Source: Eutreptiella sp. 'Long Island Sound 2002' (taxonomy: Eukaryota > Euglenozoa > Euglenophyceae > Eutreptiales > Eutreptiaceae). From it: 64,000 bases of DNA. Position 1 is the stretch's first letter; each line of letters starts with the position of its first letter. The DNA is taken from positions 33,966,397 to 34,030,396 of the forward strand of contig OZ038401.1 of the NCBI GenBank assembly GCA_964036045.1, given 5' to 3'. Positions 11,872-22,919 of this stretch are shown piece after piece. Position numbers and translations under genes: made by a program. Below the pieces are notes generated by a model. That model did no database searches. It was given only the letters and a program-made list of their open reading frames with translations, and was not told the DNA's origin.

Positions 11872-12696
11872 GTTACAGGTCCTCTGAAATTCGTTCAGAC
11901 AAACGTTACCTCTTTGCGCGTCCATCACGAGGACGTATTCAATTGTCAGGCAGATGTGATTGGAATGGAAGAAACCCGGCTCACTGAGGCTGGGCAGCGC
12001 TGCATGAGGGCAATTGCAAAAGAATGGGGCTGGGAATGCCACTGGGGAAAACCCCTGGGCTCCCCAACAGGGGGCATCTGGGGAGCTCCCCAAGGAGGGG
12101 TGGGACTTTTGTTCAGGAAAGGCTGGAGTGTCCGCAAGGTTGAACCAGATCCAGACGACCCAATTGCCTGCAGGCTGTGGCATTCAGGGCGCTTGCTGCA
12201 CACACGGGCAGGAATCGGTGCAGGGCACTGTGTGCTGAACATATGTGTGGCCTATGGCATCCCAGGCAACGAATCTTTGAACCAGGAGTTCTGGGAGCAG
12301 GTGGTCTTCTATATGAGCAAACTAGGCAATGCTGGATGCATCCTGCTAACGGACGCAAATTTTAATTTCGACCTGCTGCACAAAGTTCTTGCCGCACTCC
12401 TGACGGCGCTGGCAGACGGCTGGCTGGTGGATGCCGACCGCATTTTTAGCGTTCTCCATGGCACACCATGTGCATGTGGCTTCACGACGGCAGGCAAACC
12501 CCCCAACCGCATTGACGACCTCCTGGTCACCCCAGCGCAAGCGGGCACGTTGACTGATGTCACAGCGCTGAAGTCTCATTCCCTCCATGGGCATGCTCCA
12601 GTGTGCTTCACTTTCTCGCTTGACGTCCCAATGCAGAAAGTTGTTAAAATGAAGAAACTGCCTCCTTTCTCCCCCCCCCCCCCCCAAATCGGCTGA
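11872..12696 (+). pseudogene. LINE ORF2, APE-type endonuclease domain
   Basis: The frame opens after a TGA and reads FVQTNVTSLRVHHEDVFN, a usual start of a LINE endonuclease. The APE fold landmarks appear in order: Glu in DVIGMEETRL (metal-binding), GGVGLLFRKGW, LNICVAYGIPGNE, LLTDANFNFD (equivalent of the GDFN motif), NRIDDLLVT (equivalent of RIDYI), and SHSLHGHAPV (equivalent of the catalytic SDH). In the family this domain nicks the target DNA for target-primed reverse transcription. The frame ends in a 16-nt C run at about 12,671-12,687, where it changes into the RT frame, so ORF2 was one polyprotein. Confidence 0.8.
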
Positions 12697-12699
12697 GGA

Positions 12700-14475
12700 C
12701 ACTCAGAAAATCTGTGACTCGCTGCTCCGGCCACACAAGGCTGATTGGAATGCCCTGCTGCAACAGGGAAATGTCAATGACATTTGGGACAGGTGGACCT
12801 GGCTGGCCGAGGAAGTAGGCATGGCACTCACATGCACGCATCTTACACTGGACACCCCCAACCCCACACTCCCATTTGCACCCAAGAGTGCCCCACGGGG
12901 GCGTGGCACGGAGCGAATGGTGCGGGACACTACGCTAGCACCGACGGGCCTGGCGCCCAACGGCGGCCCGCGCACGCGCATACTTTCCAAAATCACAGGG
13001 ACCCTGGGAGCCCTTCGCTCGGTCGTCCAGTGGCAACGTGCCCAGCTGGGCATCAGGGGCAAACGAGTCCCGGCATCCGCCAAACGCAAAGCCAGCCAGG
13101 TTTTCAGGCCAGGGGTGGTGCCCAGACAGGTGGAACTATCGTGGCAGGCCGCGTGCCGCCGCATGCGCAAAACGGCGCTGGCCTTTCGTGAGGACCTGCT
13201 GCTTCATGAATTTGTGGCCAGTGCCCCTGACCCCTCCCTCCCACTCATACGCCCCCTGCCAACGCTGGTAGACTGCATGTCGCTGTATGACAGCCTATGC
13301 GCACCAGGGAAGAGATATGCCCGCTATGAAGAGCGCACGCGCATTGATAAATGGAAATCCAAAATGGACCAAGCCTGGCTGGACAGGCCAAAGGAGGTTT
13401 ATCACTGGATACAGAACGAGTACCAACCTCCTCTGGTTATGCTCCTGGACCCAGACACAAGCCAACCAACGGCGAACATCCCTCGCATGGATGAAATTCT
13501 TAATGCCTTTTGGGACCAGGTTATGCGAAAATATGCAGACACCCCAGAGCCAGACGTGCACGCTTTTGCACAGAAGTATGATAAGTTTCTGATAAAGGGA
13601 GTGCAGATGCAGTCCACCCCTATCACAGGGTCCCGGCTCGCGAAACCCCTTAGAAAGATGGGTGTTCACACAGCCACCGGCCTGGATGGGTGGTGTGTTT
13701 CGGACCTTTTACTGCTGCCCACCTGTCTGCTGGACATGCTGTCAGAAATTCTGTTTCTAGTTGAGGCAACAGGAACCTGGCCCAGGGTCCTGGCGAGGGG
13801 ATACGTCTCGCTGATCCCGACAGGGGAAGGGATGATGCCGATGCAGCAGCGCCCACTGTCCGTACTGTCCCAGATCTATAGGGTCTGGGCAGGGATCAGG
13901 TTAGAGGAGTGCATGGTGTGGCAGGAACTGTGGATCCACCCGCCCGCATACGGTTTTCGCAAGAAGCGCGGCGCCACTGATGCGGCCGCCTTTATCTCCA
14001 TGCTCATTGAGCTACACAAACTGATGAAAACAGTTTTGCATGGTTTTGGATTAGACTACATAAAATGCTTTGATTTAATCCCACAATCCATTGTACTGCA
14101 TATTGCACTGACGCAGGGGATGGATTTGGGCACACACAGGGCCCTTTCTGGCATGTATCGCACCCTCACAAGGTGCTTTAAAATAATGGGATGTTTGGCC
14201 AGTTTTTTCGATGCCACCAATGGCATCCTCTAGGGGTGCCCATTGAGTGTGATACTCATCAACCTCCTGACCTCGGTCTGGAAACGGGTGCTGGATGCAC
14301 AGCAACAGGGCATCAAAGTCGCAGTACAGGCCCTCCCCCCCAGCGATCAGCCAGCGCAGGCCCTGTAATTCATCCTAACTGCCCTTGGGTATGCGGATGA
14401 TACTTATGGGTTTGCAGCCGGAAGCAATGCCCTCACCCCCCTGCTAGACTGCACCACTGACTGGCTTGAGGACAG
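12700..14475 (+). pseudogene. LINE ORF2, reverse transcriptase domain (YADD)
   Basis: After the C run the polyprotein resumes with AEDTQKICDSLLRPHKADW. RT blocks follow: HTATGLDGWCVSDLL (block 1), YVSLIPTGEG and RPLSVLSQIYRVWAGIRLEE (block 2), AYGFRKKRGATDAAA (block 2a/3), LDYIKCFDLIP with a catalytic Asp (block A), NGIL-stop-GCPLSVILINLL (block B, normally QGCPLSP), and LGYADDTYGF with the two catalytic Asp (block C). Two in-frame stops (TAG at 14,231 and TAA at about 14,366) and a frame change near 14,470 inactivate it. The TAG lies exactly where nearly all LINE RTs have Gln. The enzyme would copy the element RNA at the nicked target. Confidence 0.8.
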
Positions 14476-16977
14476 GTGAACGCAAAGAAATCTGTCGGTT
14501 TTTCGTCTGACGCCCGTCACCCAGTGAAGGCAGCACTACAAGGGGTGCCCTTCCCTATCTCTTCTGAGTTTAAGTCCCTGGGCGCGGGGGTCCGCACCAC
14601 GGACGCGACTTGTTCGGGACCGCTCATCAAGAAAAGGATTTCCAGAGCCTGCAGCCTCCCGGATAGGGTGCACGGCGCTCAGGGCAATTTTGAAAAGAGA
14701 TGCGACATCATCTCCACAATGATCACGGCCACTGGCCTGCACGCAGCAGAAATAGTGCCACTTCAGCCCAAAGACCTCCTGCCCTTCGAGACTAAGGTCA
14801 TGCAGACCATTTGGGGACGGTCACGGCCCGGCAGGGCCAAAGAAATCTTTTTCACCTTGCTGTGCAAAGGGCACCGGATTGCACCTACCTTGGTGCTTAA
14901 GTATCATCACATCCTGTGGTTATCCCAGCTGTGTCGCACCAGGGGTGCTGGACAGATCACAGCCCAGGCCATTTGGGAGATGACAACATTTCACAAAGGC
15001 TCCGGCCCATACGGCCGAGCCATGTCCACAGCACAGGAGTGTGGCTGGGTCGCTACGCAGGGATGGTGGGGATGGAAAGTGCCTGGGCGCCAGGAACCCC
15101 TGCTCTATACGGGGATAAAAACACTATCAAGCACGAGGTGCGTGAACAGCTGCGCTCGCAAATGCTGGACAGCCTGGTTCAGAGACGTCCCCGCCTTTTC
15201 GCGGGGGCTCATTACACCACATGCCGGCGCCTGGTCCAGCCCAGCATAGCGTCATTTGCCACAGAGTTACAGCGCTCTATCCTGCGGGGCATCCTATCAG
15301 GAGCAACCTGGACAGCCCTCCGGGCCTATCAACGTGGCATGAGAGCCACATCCACGTGCCCGTACTGTGGCAATGCTCCGGAAAGCGAGAAGCACATTTT
15401 TTGGCAGTGTTCAGCCTGGAGTACGGTGCGGGACACCCACCTGCCGGGCATCAGGACGGCGGCAGCACAGATCCGAGGCCTTCCCCTCATGGACCAGTGG
15501 CCCCCATGTTTACGGCTTTGTGGATTAGCCCCAGAGTTAGACACAGACAGCGTCAAGTCAGGGACAGCGCTCGCATTTATGACAGCTCTGCACAATATGT
15601 TAGTAGCCGTTTTGCAGGCCCGCAAGTTACGAGACACACAATCCCCCATGCTTTTCATGGGGTCGAGCCTCTCACAGCAGCTTCGGCAATACCCGTACCA
15701 CCAACTGGTGGGACCCCTCCCCAGACCGGAAGACAAAGGGTTACTTCTTTTGCGTACCCCTAAGAAGGTGGAATGGCAGTGGGAAATGCCCTTTTTGGCG
15801 GACCTGCTACGCTTGCTGAGGGAACTGCACTGGGCCCCTGAACCAGGCACAGTAACGTTCTTGGAACTCGCACTGGACTTTGAGGAATTTGCGCAACGCA
15901 CCCTCCCACACACTCCACAGGCAAAATTTAAGGGCACCACCCTTTCACTGTAGGAGAGAGGCCGGGTCTTACGACTGGCAGTGGCAAATGCGCAGCGCCT
16001 GGTCACCAAAGGCCATTTGCATCCAGCGCGTGTGGTCACACGCTGCAGCTCTTTAGTTCCTTTGGGGGGGCCGGCACTCTGCGGCCTGAACTGCCGCCGC
16101 TATTTCACCTGCCGCAGTGCCATGAACATGCACGTTCAGCAGTTAGCGGCAAACTGTGAGCGCACGTGGGCCACCAAGGTTGGTCTCAGCAGAATACGCA
16201 AACTGCGCCCGTACACACATAGGCCACGCAGAACAGCGCAGGAAGTGGAGGAGCATCGACTACAACGTGCACTCCAGGGGAATCTGCAGTTGGGGCTGGC
16301 TCCGTCCTCGGAGCAGACCACTTTTGCCAGGGGGGGGGGGGGGGTGCTCCTCCTTTGCAGCTGATTTCTTCCCTGTGATAGGGGATGGGAAGCTCCCACA
16401 GCGCCCCTACACCGGGACACGCAGGCGCGCAAACACACACGGGGCGCCACCACCGGCGCCGCCGGCTGATCCGTCAAAATGTGCCCAGCACTCTGCTGAC
16501 GCATGCACGACCTGCAAGAGCCTTCGGCGCATAGCTGAAGCATGCTGTGCGCTGGGACATCACGCTGATGACCACATAGCACGCAGACCGCAACTGCAAC
16601 TATGCCCACTGCATGGCCTGCCACCGTGCCCGAGGTGCACACTCAAGCAAAGGGGAGTGCGCCACTGCTGTCAGCGGGGACACCATAAAGTGTGCACCCC
16701 AGTGCCCGCGCGCCGGAAGCGCCCACTTGCTGCACATGCACAACTGCCCAACAAACGACCACGCCTGCAAGGGCCTGCACGTATCTCTACGGGTCTGTTG
16801 AGGTCCCCACACCAACCCCCCACCCCTCCAGCCTCCAAACGCAGGAGCCCGAAAACACCCCCCCCTCCGTCCCCACCAGCCCCAGTTCCACGGGGGCTGG
16901 AGGAGACCGTGGCCGAGGATGTCGCCCGCCCGCTTTTCGTGACGAGGCACGGGAGAGCAAACACTCTGGATACCTAG
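14476..16977 (+). pseudogene. LINE ORF2 C-terminal part: RT thumb, zf-RVT finger, basic tail
   Basis: The segment begins VNAKKSVGFSS, the post-catalytic block of LINE RTs, and continues through a Trp/Leu-rich thumb to about 15,240 before changing frame. The second frame (14,916-15,953) contains CPYCGNAPESEKHIFWQC, a zf-RVT finger, at about 15,358. A TAG at 15,951 then interrupts TTLSL-stop-ERGRVLRLAV; the truncated relative at 26.1 kb has CAG at that codon. The frame continues to a 13-nt G run at about 16,331-16,343, shifts, and ends in a Cys-rich, Arg-rich tail (CAQHSADACTTCKSL, CPLHGLPPCPRC) with a TAG at 16,977. The Cys-rich tail may be a nucleic-acid-binding extension peculiar to this family. 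No RNase H domain was seen. Confidence 0.65.
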
Positions 16978-17107
16978 CCAGCAAAATACAGAGGTTCTGA
17001 TTCCGCAGAAGGGAGGGAAACAACGTCACAAAGAGGCCTCAGCAGACCTGAGCCAAATGAGGCGTCCAGCCCAACGCTGCACAAGGATCCACCTCTAAAA
17101 GTACAGA

Positions 17108-17108
<1 letters not shown>

Positions 17109-17180
<72 letters not shown>
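17109..17180. repeat. (CA)36 microsatellite at the 3' end of the LINE
   Basis: An uninterrupted run of about 36 CA units. It lies some 130 bp after the last ORF2 stop. Confidence 0.95.
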
Positions 17181-17181
<1 letters not shown>

Positions 17182-17345
17182 GGCAACAACCCGCTGGAGC
17201 ATTTCGTTCACAAGCCACACAGCATCACCTGTACCACCGGTGCCCAGCATAGAACATTGGAAGAGAGACCAATATTGTCCGGTTACCATTGGCAATTTTA
17301 GGAAATCTGTACCGACGTGCATGCGATATGCTTCGGTCCGTCGCT

Positions 17346-17513
17346 TGGAAGTTTTCGAAAACCCTTGGAAAGATGCTCGGAAGTTTTGGCAGCCAGATTG
17401 GGTCCCAAAACGCAACCGATATCGGTAAGAATGTTCCATGGGCTTCCCAGCCGACCGTGCCGGGGGAGCTCGGAAGAAATGTTTCAGCCCGAACCCAGTG
17501 GAATTTTGGTTGG
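17346..17513 (+). repeat. left direct repeat flanking the 17.9-25.3 kb gene module
   Basis: The sequence starting TGGAAGTTTTCGAAAACCC and running through GATGCTCGGAAGTTTTGGC and TTCCATGGGCTTCCCAGCC to TTTTGGTTGG is repeated in the same orientation at 25,477-25,620. The left copy has about 24 extra bases near its end. It contains a small palindrome, GTTTTCGAAAAC. Confidence 0.85.
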
Positions 17514-17532
17514 ATGCTTGGTGCCTACCTTG

Positions 17533-17790
17533 CCTGCAAGATGCCATGGAGAACAGCACGTTGAAGCTAATGTTTGTTTACCCTTTGTCTGCTTTGCCTA
17601 CAAAACTGCGTGGAGAACACTGTGCTGAAGCTTATGATTGCTTCCCCTTTGTGCTCCTTTGTGAATTTGGACTTTTGCTTTTGACATGTGCAACGCCAGT
17701 TTGATCCTTGGTGGCTGCTTTGCCTACAAACTTGCATCGAGAACACTGTACTCAAGCCGATGAATGTTTGCCCTTTGTGCCTTGTGAAGC
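17533..17790. repeat. degenerate ~63-bp repeats
   Basis: GAGAACACTGTGCTGAAGC-like sequence recurs at about 17,551, 17,613 and 17,739, together with CTTTGCCTACAAAACT-like and CCCTTTGTGC-like blocks. Spacing is about 62-63 bp or twice that. Confidence 0.55.
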
Positions 17791-17915
17791 TTTGTGCCTG
17801 CTTTTGTGGTTTTCTTCTTGCATGTGTGTCGCTTTCTCACCTAGGCCCCTTTGAGTAGACTCACTAATGTCTTCCATTTTTGTGCTCAGAACACTTTTTG
17901 TCACCTGCAAGAGAC

Positions 17916-20900
17916 ATGTCTAATAGTCAAGGCAGTGCCGCTAGTGCCTCGTCTTCGTCCGCTCAGCCCCTCAAGCCCGTTCAGCAGCTCCCGGAACCAG
18001 ATTTGGAGCTTGAGGGCGAGCTCATTGACGCGGACACAGCCAATACCGAAGTTCCCGAACCGGGTGATACACAATTGCGCCTCCAACACGCCCTAGCAGC
18101 ACTGTGCCTGCGGCATAAGCCGTCAGAGACCTTTGAACCCAGAATGCTAAGGGTTTTTTTAGACAGGGTCGTCCCTGATGCATACCGCATCCAGCCGAAG
18201 GATACCTTGCTGGCTGTGCTTATGCATAAGCATTTTTCAATCCCTGTCTTGACGACACGGGAGGCTGTGGGCAAGACAAGCCCCAGCAAACATGAGACTT
18301 CGTACGGTGTACAATACAGAAACCTCTGCATTGTTGGTCCGGATCCGAAATACAACACGGACCAGACCTTTGCAGAGGAATCTGAAGAGAGGCTGCGTGT
18401 ACATTACATGTACTTGAAATCAATATTGTCCACACACCCGGACAGTACCATTCGCGAGTTAAAGTGGACCCATAGCGATGTAGTTACTTGGTTCAAAGAG
18501 GCCAAGATCAAGAAGCGGTCCAAAAAAGTAGTTACCTGCAACGTGCAGTTCCCCCCCCTCTCATTTATTCATGTTCCGTTCGAGGTTTTGAGGGTTATCA
18601 TAAACGATGCCTTTTGCGAGTCCCCACATGCAACGATTCACAGCGCCCTCAGAACCACCATCACAGGTGCACATGTGGTAGAGGTTTTCGGGGAAAAGGA
18701 CGGCTGGCGGGTGTGGGACCAAGCCCCCTCAGGCACGTGGGAAAAGGTGGTCCCCCCCCCCCCCCCCCCGACGGTGAGGTTTTCAGAACAGACCAGCAAC
18801 CCACGTACCATGCGCACGGTGTCTTGTGGGGCATTGAGTTTCTTTTGGCCCCGGCCCCCAAACCATCTTCCGAGGGCGCACCAAAGCGGCAACGACTTAC
18901 CATCTTAGGTGCATGGTTGCAGGCCAAGGGTGAGGTCCAGGGCCAGGTTGAGACCGCACAAGCCCCCCCCCCCCCCCTGCCTAAGCTGGGGATGCACTGT
19001 GTTGGGTCTTCATCAGCCCTCTTTTTCGCTCTGATGTCTTCCATCTCTGCTGCCCTGGCTGCCCGCGCCCAGCCACCAGCTCCTGCCGCCGTCCCCATCT
19101 CCTCGGGTCGACTGGCCGAATTTGGGAGTGGGAACCCCAGCGCCGGTAGCAGTACCGGTGCCCGCAACCCTTCGCCAGCCACCCCCGCTTTGTGGGAGGC
19201 GCCAGCAGTCGGAGGAGCAGCAGGAGCAGCAGCAGCAGGGCCCGCCGCCGCAGCAGAAGATGCGGAGGACCCCAAGGCCATGCAGGCTGCCCACTGCGCA
19301 GCTTTGTTGGCGGCTGTTGCAGCTGTGCAAGTCCAGATGGTGCTTGCACAGCTGAGTAAGAAGACAGTGTCCTGGTTCGCGGCCGGGGCACGCTACGGGC
19401 CAGGGGGGGAGGTGGTGGTGGCGTGGGTCACTCGGGGGGCCGTGACCCCCCGCAAGCAAGTGGAGCATCGTGCTCCAATTGGGCAGATGCCCCCAAACCT
19501 GGCCAAGGTGGTTCTGGACCTGGCAATTTTTGATCGGAGTGTGGCAGTGTTGGGGAGCTGGGGGTTCCGGACCAGTTGAGGAAACTGGTCCTCAAGGAGT
19601 ACCGATCACCAGCTGATCGGTACTCCCAGTTGAAAGGGCAGTTTGAGCATGCCTGCCAGTCCTTTAAGAAGGCTGAGAAGCCTGTCCGGGAGGGGGTGGG
19701 GGGGAAGAGGCAGGGGGGGCAAGGGGTGAAGAGCAGGGAGGGAAAGCTGCGGGCAGCAGCTACTGCCCAGCAGGGAAGGGCAGAGGATCTGCTGGGGCAG
19801 ATGCGGGGGGCTTGGGAGGAGGCAAAAAAACGCCGCCTCCTTAAGGCCCCCCTCCCCAAGATGCCCCCCAGCACCCTCCCCCCCTTTGGGAAATGGGAGG
19901 TGACAGGGGGACACCAGGTAGAGATCCTGCATGGGGTGGTTTTTGCGAGGCATCCTGGGGGTTGGGAGGTGTACGACCTTGCAGCTACGGCTGTTTCAAG
20001 GTCGTGCACCCAGAAGCTGGGGGACAGGGGGGTTTCGGTGAGGATGCACACCGCCCCCGACTCCTGCAACCGCCACAACTGCATGTATGTGGCGGTTAAG
20101 ATAATTTTGTGGCACATGAGCCACCCTGTGAGTGTTTGGGACACCCCCCTCCCCCGTCCTGAGCCATTTTGCCATGTGGGGGCGCCAGTGCCGGGAGTTG
20201 CTGGACAAAACTCCGGCATGGGCCCAGGTGAAAGGGAACTACAAGTGCCGCCGCACTGGCCGGGGCCCTGAGGCCCTGAAGGAGATGAAAGAAGTCTCCG
20301 GGCAGTTGGCCCCGCTTGGGGGGGGCAAAGGGCCTGTCCCCTTTGCCCCCCTCTCCGGCAACATGGTGCCCATTGTGGTACTTTTTTGCATCGCGAACGC
20401 TGATTCTGGCCCTGCTATCCCTGGTGTGGATAAGGGGAAAGGGAAGGGGAAGGGGAAGGGGAAGGGGGGGCTGAAGGGGGGGGGGGTGATTCAGACTCTT
20501 CAGACTCTGCCCTAGCGATTGCAGTGGGTAAGGGGAAGGGAAAGGAGACGGGTAAGGGTAAGGGGAAGGGGAAGGGGGGGATGAAGGGGGGGGGTGATTC
20601 AGACTCTTCAGACTCTGCCCCAGAGATTGCAGTGGGTAAGGGGAAGGGGAAGGAGAAGGGTAAGGGTAAGGGAAGGGGAAGGGGAAGGAGGAGGTGGTTT
20701 CAGACTCTGAGCCATCTGACTCAGACGTGCCGATTTCCTCGACAGGGGTGAGGAGAGAACAGGTGGCCCCTGAGTCATCTGACTCAGATTCCCAGGTGCC
20801 TGTTTCCTCCACAGGCGTGAAGAGAGGTCGGGCGGCCCCTGACTCTGGGGCCCCTGCATGTAAGAGGAGGAAGAAGACCAGCCGCAGCCCATATGTAGGT

Positions 20901-21155
20901 TGGAGTGGCACAGGGCAGGGCACAGACCGGGGGTCACTGCCCCTTCGCATAGTCACACAGGTCAGGACTGTCCTTGACTATGTGAAGGGGACTGCCCACC
21001 GACCTCGCAATTGGATGAGGTCCTTCCCCCTCATCCACGGGGATGATTCCGGGCCAGGGGAGTTGATTCTCCTCATTATGCCCCCTGAGACCAAGGCCAA
21101 GGCCTCTCACAAGGCACAGCCTCAGCCTAAGCCTGAGTTTGAGGGGGCGGACTGA
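17916..21155 (+). pseudogene. module gene 1: large protein of unknown function with Gly-Lys repeat
   Basis: The ATG at 17,916 lies shortly after a possible splice acceptor (TTTTTGTGCTCAG). The N-terminus is Ser/Ala/Pro-rich; residues 60-260 look like a folded domain (SETFEPRMLRVFLDRVVPDA, HKHFSIPVLTTREAVG, WTHSDVVTWFKEAKIKKRSK). An 18-nt C run near 18,751 shifts the frame, after which it reads through a Pro/Ala-rich part to about 19,560. Further frame changes at G runs near 19,563, 20,150-20,170, 20,478 and 20,690 link a Lys-rich helical segment, a CNRHNCMYVAVKIILWHMSH block, GKGKGKGK repeats alternating with DSDSSDS, and a C-terminus ending EFEGAD. All breaks fall at G or C runs, so the true gene may be intact. 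The KGKG/acidic middle recalls the KPKP region of the ORF at 32,303-33,184. Function unknown. Confidence 0.45.
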
Positions 21156-21269
21156 GAGGGAGGTATATATTCCCATTCGAGGCACTGAAATGAACTGCAG
21201 CTGCACCTGAACTGCCTGTTGGCATCCATTCATGCTTCCAGCCCAGCTGTGCTTGTTGTGCCTGTGGCA

Positions 21270-22890
21270 GGGGGCGGATAGTCGAGCACACTTTGGACCC
21301 TTGGATCTCGAAACTGGTTGGAGCAATCCTGGCAATTCAAGGTTCAGGTGAAAGGTACTGGTTGGGGCTTTCCATACATGGTTCTCTTGAGACCAAGCAA
21401 AACAGTGGCGCAGAGGGAGGGGGCGGATAGTCGAGCACACTTTGGACCCTTGGATCTCGAAACTGGTTGGAGCAATCCTGGCAAATGAAGGTTCTGGTGA
21501 AAGGTACTGGTTGGGGCTTTCCATACATGGTTCTCTTGAAACCACGCAAAACAGTGGCGCAGAGGGAGGGGGCGGATAGTAGAGCACACTTTGGACCCTT
21601 GGATCTCGAAACTGGCTGGAGCAATCCTGGCAAATAAAGGTTGTGGTGAAAGGTACTGGTTGGGGCTTTCCATACATGGTTCCTCACCAAAACAGTGGCG
21701 CAGAGGGAGGGGGCGGATAGTCGAGCACACTTTGGACCCTTGGATCTCGAAACTGGTTCCAGCAATCCTGGCAAATGAAGGTTCTGGTGAAAGGTACTGG
21801 TTGGGCCTTTCCATACATGGTTCCTTTGAAACCAACCAAAACAGTGGCGCAGAGTGAGGGGGCGGATAGTCCAGCACACTTTGGACCCTTGGATCTCGAA
21901 ACTGGTTGGAGCAATCCTGGCAAATGAAGGTTCTGGTGAAAGGTACAGGTTGGGCCTTTCCATACATGGTTCCTTTGAAACCAACCAAAACAGTGGCGCA
22001 GAGGGAGGGGGCGGATAGTCGAGCACACTTTGGACCCTTGGATCTCGAAACTGGTTCGAGCAATCCTGGCAAATGAAGGTTCTGGTGAAAGGTACTGGTT
22101 GGGCCTTTCCATACATGGTTCCTTTGAGACCAACCAAAACAGTGGCGCAGAGGGAGGGGCGAATAGTCGAGCACACTTTGGACCCTTGGATCTCGAAACT
22201 GGCTGGAGCAATCCTGGCAAATAAAGGTTGTGGTGAAAGGTACTGGTTGGGGCTTTCCATACATGGTTCCTTTGAGACCAAGGAAAACAGTGGCGCAGAG
22301 GGAGGGGGCGGATAGTCGAGCACACTTTGGACCCTTGGATCTCGAAACTGGTTGGAGCAATCCTGGCAAATGAAGGTTGTGGTGAAAGGTACTGGTTGGG
22401 GCTTTCCATACATGGTTCCTTTGAGACCAAGCAAAACAGTGGCGCAGAGGGAGGGGGCGGATAGTCGAGCACACTTTGGACCCTTGGATCTCGAAACTGG
22501 TTGGAGCAATCGTGGCAAATCAAGGTTGTGGTGAAAGGTACTGGTTGGGGCTTTCCATACATGGTTCCTTTGAGACCAAGGAAAACAGTGGCGCAGAGGG
22601 AGGGGGCGGATAGTCGAGCACACTTTGGACCCTTGGATCTCGAAACTGGTTGGAGCAATCCTGGCAAATGAAGGTTCTGGTGAAAGGTACTGGTTGGGGC
22701 TTTCCATACATGGTTCCTTTGAGACCAAGCAAAACAGTGGCGCAGAGTGAGGGGGCGGATAGTCCAGCACACTTTGGACCCTTGGATCTCGAAACTGGCT
22801 GGAGCAATCCTGGCAAATCAAGCTTCTGGTGAAAGGTACTGGTTGGGGCTTTCCATACCTGGTTCCTTTGAAGCAAACCAAAACAGTGGC
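21270..22890. repeat. 149-bp minisatellite, 11 copies
   Basis: The anchor GGCGGATAGTCGAGCACAC recurs near 21,273, 21,422, 21,571, 21,712, 21,861, 22,010, 22,158, 22,307, 22,456, 22,605 and 22,754, giving a 149-bp period with one copy of about 141. Copies differ by a few substitutions. The array fills the gap between module genes 1 and 2 and ends just before a pyrimidine tract and CCAG at 22,911-22,914, so it may lie in an intron. It has no spacers and is not a CRISPR. The long minus-strand frames across it (multiples of MYGKPQPVPFT) are repeat artefacts. Confidence 0.95.
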
Positions 22891-22919
22891 CTACTGCAAT
22901 CTTCTGTTTCCCAGGCACC

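Larger units (their letters stand above)
9888..17180 (+). mobile_element. near-full-length non-LTR retrotransposon (LINE), inactive
   Basis: The element holds an ORF1 (10,044-11,841) and an ORF2 (11,872 to 16,977) with an APE-type endonuclease, a reverse transcriptase and a C-terminal finger, the standard order of an L1-like LINE. It is bounded by (CA)n on both sides. The coding frames are broken by several stops and frame changes, most of the latter at G or C runs (11,344-11,358, 12,671-12,687, 16,331-16,343). A 5'-truncated relative lies at 25,840-26,975 and also ends in C and CA runs. Exact ends and target-site duplications were not determined. Confidence 0.75.

Noticed and set aside
16156-16977. 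Independent Cys-rich host gene
   Set aside because: It follows directly from the LINE ORF2 frame across a G run and a similar Cys-rich tail is seen in the truncated LINE copy, so it is the LINE C-terminus.
21337-22881. Long minus-strand frames (up to 514 codons) of repeated MYGKPQPVPFT-type peptide
   Set aside because: They lie wholly in the 149-bp minisatellite, which happens to lack stops on that strand. Adjacent frames are open too, and the composition simply mirrors the repeat.
21270-22890. CRISPR array
   Set aside because: The units are tandem with no variable spacers, the period is far too long, and no cas genes or prokaryotic context exist. The same applies to the 41-bp array at 9,228-9,455.
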